This document shows positions 6,040 to 11,160 of a stretch of DNA of 11,160 nucleotides, in pieces; within the stretch, counting starts at the first letter, position 1, and the number at the start of each line of letters is the position of its first letter. Source of the DNA: Bifidobacteriaceae bacterium (GTDB taxonomy: Bacteria > Actinomycetota > Actinomycetes > Actinomycetales > WQXJ01). The DNA lies in assembly GCA_031258055.1 (NCBI GenBank), contig JAIRNM010000310.1:1-11160 (forward strand), written 5' to 3'. Position numbers and translations under genes: made by a program. Under the pieces are notes generated by a model, which worked only from the letters and a program-made list of their open reading frames with translations, had not been told where the DNA came from and did not search any database.

Positions 6040-7160
6040 CCCGGACTGGCACCGCCAACGCGGACATTGTGGTTGGGCTCGGCTGGGGGGACGAGTCGAA
6101 AGGAGCGGCGGTTGACGCCTTGGCGGCTTGGGCCGTTGCCGATGGCCGGGCCAAGGAGGCCAGGGTCGTCCGCTTCAACGGTGGCCCCCAGGCCGCCCAC
6201 AATGTTCGCGCTGGTGGGCGCCAGCACACTTTCTCTTCCTTCGGGTCCGGTACCTTCGCTGGCCTGGCGACCTGGCTGTCAAGCTATTGCCTGGTCGAGC
6301 CGGTAGCGGCAGCGGCCGAGCGCTCCGCCCTGGCGGTTATGGGCTTGGAGCCCGCGCTCTACGTTGACGCCGACTGCCTGGTCACCACGCCGCTGCACGT
6401 CGCCGCCAACTTGGCGCGGGAGGCCGCCCGCGGTGACGGACGCCACGGCACGACTGGCCGGGGCATAGGCGAAACAGTCAGCTTTTCGCTACATATGGCC
6501 GATGCCGCGCCCCGAGCCCGCGATCTAGCCTCACCGTCCGTTTTCCTCGCCAAGGCGCGGGCCCTGGCGGATTGGTACGCGAGTGAGGGGCTGGAGCTGG
6601 GAGAACTGGATAGCTGGCTCGACCCGTCGCGGGCGCAACTAACGGCCGCGGCGTGCTTCACCGTTGTCCCGGGCGAGCAGCTGTTGGCCGAACTGGCGCA
6701 GGGCTACACCATTTTTGAGGGCGCGCAGGGCTTCTGGCTTGATCAGAGCTTCGGCTTTCAGCCGCACACCACTTGGTCGAACACCACTCCAGCGAACGCC
6801 CGGGCGCTGGGCCGGGCGGCCGGGATCAAGTCCGTCCGCACAATCGGGTGCATTAGAACCTATGCCACTCGGCATGGCGCTGGACCACTGCCGCATGAGG
6901 GAAAGCTAGCTTTTGAGCCGCTTGAACCAGACAACAGCGCCGCTGGACACGCTGGAAGGTTCCGGACCGCCTTGATCGACCCTGACCTACTGCGGGCAGC
7001 GATTGACCAAACCATGTGCAATGCCCTGGCCGTCAGCCACCTGGATGTTTTCAATGAATTCCAAACCGCTGCCGGTCCGGTCGGGCTAGCCGAATTCGGC
7101 CCCTTGGCTATGACCGGCCGTGGCCCGGACCGAACCGACCGGCTGGCGGCGGCCGCGTGA
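6036..7160 (+). CDS. Divergent adenylosuccinate synthetase (PurA) paralogue, shortened
   Basis: A 374-residue PurA-fold protein; housekeeping PurA is about 430. Motifs occur in canonical order: 'GLGWGDESKG' (15-24, usually WGDEGKG) keeps the catalytic Asp D19; 'FNGGPQAAHNV' (47-57, usually GGNNAGHTV) keeps the catalytic His H55; 'GTTGRGIG' (138-145), 'EGAQG' (228-232), 'SNTT' (248-251), 'YATRHGAGPLP' (276-286) and 'GPDRT' (363-367) follow. Differences are notable: the guanine-contacting TKLDV is SHLDV (334-338), the aspartate loop TTGRRRR is replaced by 'GHAGRFRT' (304-311), the region after GRGIG lacks the usual AYEDKVARR, and only about 28 residues separate LDV from GPDRT instead of about 83. 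This points to a GTP-dependent ligase or phosphotransferase on a different acceptor or amine donor. The start is fixed by the ATGA overlap with the vWA stop. It is unlikely to be the cell's only PurA. Confidence 0.85.
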   Translation: MTRTGTANADIVVGLGWGDESKGAAVDALAAWAVADGRAKEARVVRFNGGPQAAHNVRAGGRQHTFSSFGSGTFAGLATWLSSYCLVEPVAAAAERSALAVMGLEPALYVDADCLVTTPLHVAANLAREAARGDGRHGTTGRGIGETVSFSLHMADAAPRARDLASPSVFLAKARALADWYASEGLELGELDSWLDPSRAQLTAAACFTVVPGEQLLAELAQGYTIFEGAQGFWLDQSFGFQPHTTWSNTTPANARALGRAAGIKSVRTIGCIRTYATRHGAGPLPHEGKLAFEPLEPDNSAAGHAGRFRTALIDPDLLRAAIDQTMCNALAVSHLDVFNEFQTAAGPVGLAEFGPLAMTGRGPDRTDRLAAAA

Positions 7161-7172
7161 GAGACTGCCAGG

Positions 7173-8471
7173 GTGAGTTTTCTAAATGGGGGAGCGGACC
7201 GCACAGGGCAAGCTGAAGTCGTTCGGCTGACGCCGGAACGCGGCGCCGAGATCATAGAACTGGACCAGATTGTCTGGGCCGCCAGCCCGACCGCAGAACG
7301 GGCGCGGCTGTCGATCGAGGCCCTGGACATGTCCCGTACCATCGGCGTTGAGGAACCGGGCGGCCGGCTCGCGGCGATCGCGTCGGCGTGGGCTTTTGAC
7401 ACGCCGGTGCCCGGCGGCCGGGTCGATGCCGGTGGGCTGACCTGGGTGGGAGTGCGTCCGGAGTGCCGTCGGCGGGGATATTTGCGGGCGCTGGTTGAGC
7501 GTCATTGGGCTGACTGTCGGGAGCGCGGGGAAGCCGTCTCGATGCTGTTTTCGTCGCAGCTACCGATCTACGGGCGTTTCGGCTACGGCACCGCCTCTAG
7601 CGGGGTGGGCCTGACCCTCCCGAAAGGCGCGTCCCTGCGGCCGCTGCCGGAATCAGCTAAGGCCGGGCCGGCTGTGGACCTGCGTTTTGAGACAGTCAGT
7701 TTTGAGGCCCACGGGGCGCTGGTCGATGCGATCGAACAGCAGGCTGGCTACGGTCCAGCGCGGCGGCCGGGTTGGACGGCTTGTACGACCAGCGCGGCTT
7801 GGCGGCTGATGCTGGAGGACGAGAAACCAGCCGGTCCCCGCCTGGAGGCGGGGCGGATCGCGATCAGCGAGCGGGCCGGACTGCCGACCGGCTACGCGCT
7901 GGTGCGCCGGGATGGGAACTGGGAGTCCGGAAACCCGGCTGGGACCCTCACTATTCGGGCCTTCCAGGCGCTTGATCCGGCCAGCGGCTACGCCCTTTGG
8001 GATTTGCTGGTGAACATGGACTTGAACACGAAAGTGATCACGCCATTATTGACTCTGGACGATCCGCTGTTCGGCTGGTTGGAGGACTGGCGCAGCCAGT
8101 CGGTGACTTTGCGGGACGGCCTGCACGTCCGGCTGGTTGATTTGCCCGCCGCTTTGACCGCTCGCCGCTACGCTCTCCCGATCGACTTGCGGCTAGCCGT
8201 GACCGACCGTTTGGTCAGCGAAAACGCCGGTGTCTGGGTCTTGCAGGCGGGACCGGACGCGGCGACCTGCAGGCGGGTCGCGGACTTAGATGAATCCGAG
8301 ACGGACGTTTCCCTCGACATCAGGCAGTTGGGCGCGATCTACTTGGGCGGGATCGGTGCCCTCGGCCTGATGGACGCCGGCTTGATCCACGAGCGCACGC
8401 CCGGCGCCGTCGAGTTCCTGAGCCGGGCCTTCCGCGGCGCTCGCGACCCCGCCGTCTGGCCAGTCTTCTAA
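7173..8471 (+). CDS. Eis-like GNAT N-acetyltransferase
   Basis: A 432-residue protein close to the usual length of the Eis family (about 400-420). The first GNAT domain has the acetyl-CoA pyrophosphate loop 'VGVRPECRRRGYLRAL' (residues 92-107) and 'LPIYGRFGYG' (130-139), in which Y133 corresponds to the general-acid tyrosine of mycobacterial Eis. The second GNAT-like and sterol-carrier-like domains extend to a C-terminal '...PAVWPVF'; in Eis the terminal phenylalanine carboxylate acts as catalytic base, and a terminal Phe is present here. Family members acetylate amines on aminoglycosides, lysine-containing peptides or proteins; the substrate here is unknown. The GTG at 7173 is 13 bases after the PurA-like stop, so it could be co-transcribed with that unit, although its ribosome binding site is weak and its function may be separate. 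The first ~15 residues are uncertain. Confidence 0.85.
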   Translation: MSFLNGGADRTGQAEVVRLTPERGAEIIELDQIVWAASPTAERARLSIEALDMSRTIGVEEPGGRLAAIASAWAFDTPVPGGRVDAGGLTWVGVRPECRRRGYLRALVERHWADCRERGEAVSMLFSSQLPIYGRFGYGTASSGVGLTLPKGASLRPLPESAKAGPAVDLRFETVSFEAHGALVDAIEQQAGYGPARRPGWTACTTSAAWRLMLEDEKPAGPRLEAGRIAISERAGLPTGYALVRRDGNWESGNPAGTLTIRAFQALDPASGYALWDLLVNMDLNTKVITPLLTLDDPLFGWLEDWRSQSVTLRDGLHVRLVDLPAALTARRYALPIDLRLAVTDRLVSENAGVWVLQAGPDAATCRRVADLDESETDVSLDIRQLGAIYLGGIGALGLMDAGLIHERTPGAVEFLSRAFRGARDPAVWPVF

Positions 8472-8485
8472 CCACCGCCCCGCCT

Positions 8486-8535
8486 GGTGCAAGGAAAACG
8501 GCGATCTGCCAGGCAGAAGTGAGTATTCCTCGACG
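8486..8535. repeat. 50-bp intergenic repeat, copy 1
   Basis: It begins GGTGCAAGGAAAACG and ends TATTCCTCGACG. It differs from copy 2 at only two positions (G at 8501, C at 8531). The centre carries an exact inverted repeat, TCTGCC-A-GGCAGA (8505-8517). Flanking CGGCGA (8499-8504) and TCGACG (8530-8535) can pair around it with one mismatch, suggesting a two-tier hairpin. Confidence 0.9.
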
Positions 8536-8600
8536 TTGCCCCGTTAATCTGGCGCCGCCTTGCCCCAACCGGCCCGAATCACCCCCGACTCGGGCCCTCA

Positions 8601-8650
8601 GGTGCAAGGAAAACGTCGATCTGCCAGGCAGAAGTGAGTATTCCTTGACG
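8601..8650. repeat. 50-bp intergenic repeat, copy 2
   Basis: This is the direct repeat of copy 1, offset by 115 bases in the same orientation. It carries the same TCTGCC-A-GGCAGA core (8620-8632). The two changed bases, T at 8616 and T at 8646, leave the outer stem pairable (CGTCGA with TTGACG, one G-U pair), with no mismatch where copy 1 has one. Read as protein in the shared frame, both changes alter amino acids, which argues against coding. Confidence 0.9.
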
Positions 8651-8777
8651 CGCGCCGTTCGGGCGGGGCTGGTAGATTGGTTGGCGGTCATATTCCCGCA
8701 CGGAAGGCAATGCTCCAATCATGTGGATTTGAGTCTGTTTCTAACCCCTAATAGACCCAAGCCTGTCTGGAGTGCGC

Positions 8778-10358
8778 ATGCCTCGCCTGACCCCTTCTAT
8801 TTCTGCTTCGAACCTCAGCTTGTCATTGCCTGGCGGCGTCAGCGTGTTCGCCCGGATTGACCTTGCTTTGGGTCCCGGCCGCCATGGCCTGACCGGCCCC
8901 AATGGCGGCGGTAAGACTAGTCTGCTGAGGCTGATTGCCGGTCAGTTGAAGCCAACCGTCGGATCGGTCGCGGTGCAAGGTGAAATCGGCTATTTGCCGC
9001 AACGTTTGGTGCTCGAACCGGCGGCGCCGGTCAGTCGGTTGCTCGGCATTGAAGACAAATTGACCGCGATCAACGCTCTGGAGGCGGGTTCAGCCAACCC
9101 GGCGCTTTACGACGTGATCGGCGACGACTGGGACATCGCGGAAAAGACCACAGCGAGGCTGGCGGCGTTGGGCTTGGACCACCTGGCGCTGAACCGACCG
9201 GTCGGTTCGTTGTCCGGTGGTGAGGCGATCCTGGTTAGCTGGGCGGCGCTGATGCGCCAAAGGCCAGGGATTTTGCTAGCGGACGAACCGACGAACAACC
9301 TGGACCGGACGGCTAGGCGGCGTCTGATGGACGGCATCGGCCAATTCAAGGGGGTGGCGCTGGTGGTGACGCATGACCTCGACCTGCTGGACCGGATGGA
9401 CCGGATCGGGGAACTGCGTGACGGGCAACTGCGCTGGTACGAGGCGCCGTTCGCGGCCTTCGAAGCGGCCAAAGCGGTGGAGGTGGAAGCCAAAGAGCGG
9501 GCGCTGACTCAGGCCCAGGCCGAGTTGAAACGCGAACAAAGGGACTTGGCGCAGGCGCGGACCAACCAGGCCCGCCGCGACCGGGTGGGGCGGAAGGCGG
9601 CTGGTTCGCTGCCTAAGATAGTCGCCCACGCGAGGGCGGGGGCGGCGCAGGTCAGCGCGGGAAAATCGAAGAAGCTGCACGAACGGCGCCTGGAAGCTTC
9701 GCGTGACCGGCTGGAGGCGGCGCGAGCTGAACTCGGCCGGGGCGGCAAGCTGAAACTGGAACTGCCGGGCGCGGCGGTGCCGCCCGGGCGCGATGTCCTT
9801 GAGTTAGACCATGTCCGGCCCGAGCACACGCGGCTTGACGTTTCGCTCCACTTGCGGGGACCAGAAAGGATCGCTCTGACCGGTCCGAACGGGATTGGCA
9901 AGACCAGTTTGCTGGCTTGCGTCATGGGCGCAGCCCATCCGGAGAGCGGAACAGTTCGATTGCTGGTGCCCGCCCGGCTCCTACCGCAAGGCTTGGATCT
10001 GCTGAGGGATGAGTTGTCTCCGCTTGAAAACATCGTTGGACCGGCTCCGGACCAGGCCGAGGATAACCGCGTGCGAGCCGGTCTGGCGCGCTTGGGCTTG
10101 GCCGCCGCCAAAGCCGAACGGCCAGTCGGTTCCCTGTCCGGCGGTGAGCGTTGGCGGGCCACCTTGGCGGCATTGCTGCTGGCCCGGCCCTTGCCGCAGC
10201 TAATCCTGGCCGATGAGCAGACCAACAACTTGGACCTAGACGGGGTTGAACTGCTGACCGAGGCGCTGGTCGGTTATCCGGGCGCCTTCATCGTGGTCAG
10301 CCACGACCGCCAATTCTTGGATTCGATCAAACCAGACCGCACCCTAGACCTGGGCTAA
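8778..10358 (+). CDS. ABC-F family ATPase (ribosome-associated, possible antibiotic-resistance type)
   Basis: A 526-residue protein with two ABC ATPase domains and no membrane segments, the ABC-F architecture. Domain 1 has Walker A 'GPNGGGKT' (40-47), signature 'LSGGE' (145-149), Walker B 'ILLADEPTNNLD' (165-176) and H-loop H199. A charged, helical linker (about 225-325, rich in Glu, Arg, Lys and Ala) is the expected interdomain arm. Domain 2 has 'GPNGIGKT' (369-376), 'LSGGE' (453-457), 'ILADEQTNNLD' (catalytic E480, with Gln replacing the usual Pro) and H509. ABC-F proteins bind the ribosomal E site and either rescue stalled translation or displace antibiotics. Which applies here is undetermined, though the sequence resembles actinomycete ABC-F proteins annotated near resistance genes. 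The ATG at 8778 is chosen over the GTG at 8772 because GGAG at 8769-8772 is five bases upstream of it. The upstream 50-bp repeats may affect expression. Confidence 0.92.
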   Translation: MPRLTPSISASNLSLSLPGGVSVFARIDLALGPGRHGLTGPNGGGKTSLLRLIAGQLKPTVGSVAVQGEIGYLPQRLVLEPAAPVSRLLGIEDKLTAINALEAGSANPALYDVIGDDWDIAEKTTARLAALGLDHLALNRPVGSLSGGEAILVSWAALMRQRPGILLADEPTNNLDRTARRRLMDGIGQFKGVALVVTHDLDLLDRMDRIGELRDGQLRWYEAPFAAFEAAKAVEVEAKERALTQAQAELKREQRDLAQARTNQARRDRVGRKAAGSLPKIVAHARAGAAQVSAGKSKKLHERRLEASRDRLEAARAELGRGGKLKLELPGAAVPPGRDVLELDHVRPEHTRLDVSLHLRGPERIALTGPNGIGKTSLLACVMGAAHPESGTVRLLVPARLLPQGLDLLRDELSPLENIVGPAPDQAEDNRVRAGLARLGLAAAKAERPVGSLSGGERWRATLAALLLARPLPQLILADEQTNNLDLDGVELLTEALVGYPGAFIVVSHDRQFLDSIKPDRTLDLG

Positions 10359-10360
10359 CG

Positions 10361-10375
10361 CCGCCGCGAGGGCGG
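10361..10375 (+). terminator. Weak hairpin just after the ABC-F gene
   Basis: CCGCC-GCGAG-GGCGG forms a five-base-pair GC stem with a five-base loop, three bases past the stop. There is no T-run, so termination is doubtful; it is recorded as the only structured element at this gene end. Confidence 0.2.
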
Positions 10376-10418
10376 ACACAAATGGGGAGAAGGCACCAAT
10401 GCGCTCGGGTTCTCCGCT

Positions 10419-10451
10419 TTGGGTGGGTCTTGGGGGTACATTGGGGGTATG
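10419..10451 (+). promoter_or_regulatory. Three 11-bp iterated repeats and leaderless promoter over the antitoxin start
   Basis: Copies begin at 10419 (TTGGGTGGG), 10430 (TTGGGGGTA) and 10441 (TTGGGGGTA), spaced exactly 11 bases apart, about one helical turn. TACATT at 10437-10442 fits the TAnnnT -10 pattern and ends six bases before the ATG at 10449, consistent with a leaderless transcript. Repeats covering the -10 and start are a plausible operator for autoregulation by the antitoxin or its complex. No clear -35 is visible. Confidence 0.5.
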
Positions 10452-10670
10452 CCCAAAATCAGCATCTATCTGCCGGACTCTCTTTATGCGGAGATTCGGG
10501 GTGGGGACATCCCCGTTTCGGCGGTTGCTCAGCGGGCCTTAGAAGACGCGGTGCGGACGCGGCGGAACACCGAATGGATAGCGCGGGCACGCGGGCGGAA
10601 GGCTAGAGCCACCGCGCCTGTCGACACCAGCGCCTTGATGGACCAGGTGCGCGAGGAGTTCGGCGCGTGA
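10449..10670 (+). CDS. VapB-like ribbon-helix-helix antitoxin
   Basis: A 73-residue protein. 'PKISIYLPDSLYAEI' forms the beta-strand and first helix, and 'VSAVAQRALEDAV' the second helix, of a ribbon-helix-helix (CopG/MetJ-like) DNA-binding domain. The following basic stretch (RTRRNTEWIARARGRKAR) and the acidic tail ending 'LMDQVREEFGA' probably wrap the toxin, as in other antitoxins of this type. It would neutralise the PIN-domain ribonuclease encoded next and repress the operon. The ATG at 10449 is preferred to a GTG at 10419 because it gives the conserved N terminus and suits the leaderless promoter; the extra residues would be translated repeat. Its stop overlaps the toxin start (GTGA at 10667-10670), a tight coupling typical of these pairs. 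Confidence 0.85.
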   Translation: MPKISIYLPDSLYAEIRGGDIPVSAVAQRALEDAVRTRRNTEWIARARGRKARATAPVDTSALMDQVREEFGA

Positions 10671-11071
10671 TAGTGCTTGACGCTTCGGCGCTGGTTGACG
10701 TGCTGATCGACCGGCCCAACAAGGCGGCGGTGCTGGAGCATTTCGGCCAGCCACTGGTAGCGCCGGCCCACCAGCTAGCTGAAGTGGTCTCAGCGCTGGC
10801 CAGGCTCCGTCGGGCCGGGACCATCAGCGGCGAGGACGCCAAGGCAGCGGTGCGAGAGGCGGTTGGGTTGGCGCAAGAAGTCGTCCCGTGGGACGCAGCG
10901 CTGCTGGAGGCGGCTCTGGCGCTTGATGGTCGACTCAGGGTGCTCGATGCCGTCTACGTCGCGCTGGCGCTAAGGCGCGGCTGCCCACTGCTGACGTCCG
11001 ACCGCAGACTGGGGCGGGCCGACCCGCCGTGCGAACTCATCCTGGCGGCGCCGCCCGAGCCGCAGGACTGA
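10667..11071 (+). CDS. vapC: VapC-like PIN-domain ribonuclease toxin
   Basis: A 134-residue PIN-domain protein of normal VapC length. The four acidic residues that bind the catalytic metals are visible: D5 in 'MIVLDASALVDVL', E39 in 'HQLAEVVSALARL', D94 in 'RVLDAVYVALA' and D112 in 'LLTSDRRLG', so the toxin appears intact. VapC toxins are Mg-dependent ribonucleases that cleave tRNA or rRNA and arrest growth when freed from their antitoxin. The GTG at 10667 overlaps the antitoxin stop, with GAGGAG just upstream inside the antitoxin gene as ribosome binding site. The final codons and stop run into a 17-bp tandem repeat. Cell target cannot be told from sequence. Confidence 0.92.
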   Translation: MIVLDASALVDVLIDRPNKAAVLEHFGQPLVAPAHQLAEVVSALARLRRAGTISGEDAKAAVREAVGLAQEVVPWDAALLEAALALDGRLRVLDAVYVALALRRGCPLLTSDRRLGRADPPCELILAAPPEPQD

Positions 11072-11131
11072 TCGGGACGGAGGACCGGTCGGGACGGAGG
11101 ACTGGTCGGGACGGAGGACTGGTCGGGACGG
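11064..11131. repeat. 17-bp tandem repeat, three full units plus partial units
   Basis: Units TCGGGACGGAGGACYGG lie at 11072-11088, 11089-11105 and 11106-11122, followed by a nine-base partial unit at 11123-11131. Copies two and three are identical; copy one has C for T at one site. A degenerate part unit (AGGACTGA, 11064-11071) forms the end of vapC including its stop codon. The array fills the gap to the next probable promoter. Confidence 0.9.
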
Positions 11132-11160
11132 TAGGCTTACCAGCGCCATGAACGACAAAA
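11132..11160 (+). other. Possible promoter and start of the next gene, cut by window edge
   Basis: TAGGCT at 11132-11137 fits an actinobacterial -10, and ATG at 11148 begins an open frame (M-N-D-K) that runs off the edge. The distance would give a leader of only a few bases. Four codons are too few to name a product, and a chance ATG is possible. Confidence 0.25.

Larger units (their letters stand above)
8472..8777. other. 306-base intergenic region upstream of the ABC-F gene
   Basis: No supportable gene was found here. It holds two copies of a 50-bp repeat (8486-8535 and 8601-8650), then about 125 bases of less structured sequence. TTGAGT at 8729-8734 and TAGACC at 8752-8757 are 17 bases apart and could be a weak promoter, giving a leader of about 15 bases before the ABC-F start. 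GGAG at 8769-8772 is the ribosome binding site. A frame running across the second repeat (8519-8860) overlaps the ABC-F start and looks non-coding. Confidence 0.6.

Noticed and set aside
6036..7160. Phage-type PurZ for 2-aminoadenine DNA
   Set aside because: The Asp that is substituted in PurZ is retained here, and no phage or DNA-modification genes are nearby.
8486..8650. CRISPR array
   Set aside because: Only two copies, 50-bp units, a 65-base gap, and no cas genes nearby.
8645..8678. Promoter with TTGACG (8645-8650) and TAGATT (8673-8678)
   Set aside because: The 22-base spacing is too long for a sigma-70-type promoter.
8519..8860. A 113-codon frame across the second 50-bp repeat
   Set aside because: It overlaps the ABC-F start, has no family resemblance, and the two differences between repeat copies both change the amino acid in this frame.
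9509..10228. 239-codon minus-strand open frame opposite the ABC-F gene
   Set aside because: It lies opposite clear ATPase motifs and shows low-complexity antisense composition.
11064..11131. CRISPR array or replication-origin iterons
   Set aside because: The units are contiguous without spacers, and no replication gene is present.

Overview
The window reads as GC-rich chromosomal DNA of an actinomycete (Actinomycetota). The main evidence is a full-length NucS mismatch endonuclease, an actinobacterial CPGC zinc-site small protein, an Eis-type acetyltransferase, an actinobacterial ABC-F ATPase, frequent GTG starts, and AUGA-type stop/start overlaps. Every gene I can support lies on the + strand. 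No rRNA, tRNA, CRISPR array or insertion sequence was seen.

Layout. (1) 1-1659, housekeeping block: the 3' end of a probable glycoside hydrolase family 3 / NagZ-like gene, overlapped by nucS, then a small two-helix membrane protein with an uncertain start, then a small zinc-site protein. (2) 1660-1934, an intergenic gap with a strong 33-bp palindrome. (3) 1935-3164, a stand-alone AAA+/DUF4143 ATPase, probably on a leaderless transcript. (4) 3351-7160, a four-gene unit: NrtR-like Nudix regulator, J-domain/kinase-like fusion, von Willebrand A protein, and a shortened PurA (adenylosuccinate synthetase) paralogue. (5) 7173-8471, an Eis-like GNAT acetyltransferase starting 13 bases after the PurA-like gene. 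(6) 8472-8777, a gap with two near-identical 50-bp repeats upstream of an ABC-F ATPase (8778-10358). (7) 10449-11071, a VapBC-like toxin-antitoxin pair with 11-bp iterated repeats over its promoter, followed by a 17-bp tandem repeat and perhaps the start of another gene at the right edge.

The most interesting part is region 4. A ligand-sensing Nudix/winged-helix regulator leads a tightly spaced set combining a J-domain-bearing degenerate kinase, a metal-site (MIDAS) vWA protein and a PurA-like enzyme. The PurA-like protein keeps the catalytic Asp and His but has altered substrate loops and lacks about 55 residues near its C terminus. This suggests a regulated complex handling a purine nucleotide or related metabolite, possibly in stress or defence. 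I do not recall a named system with this composition. Its function is inference; gene order, spacing and motifs are visible in the sequence.

Limits: no alignments, structure predictions or searches were run. Family assignments rest on motif recognition, and promoter calls are weak because -35 elements are poor.
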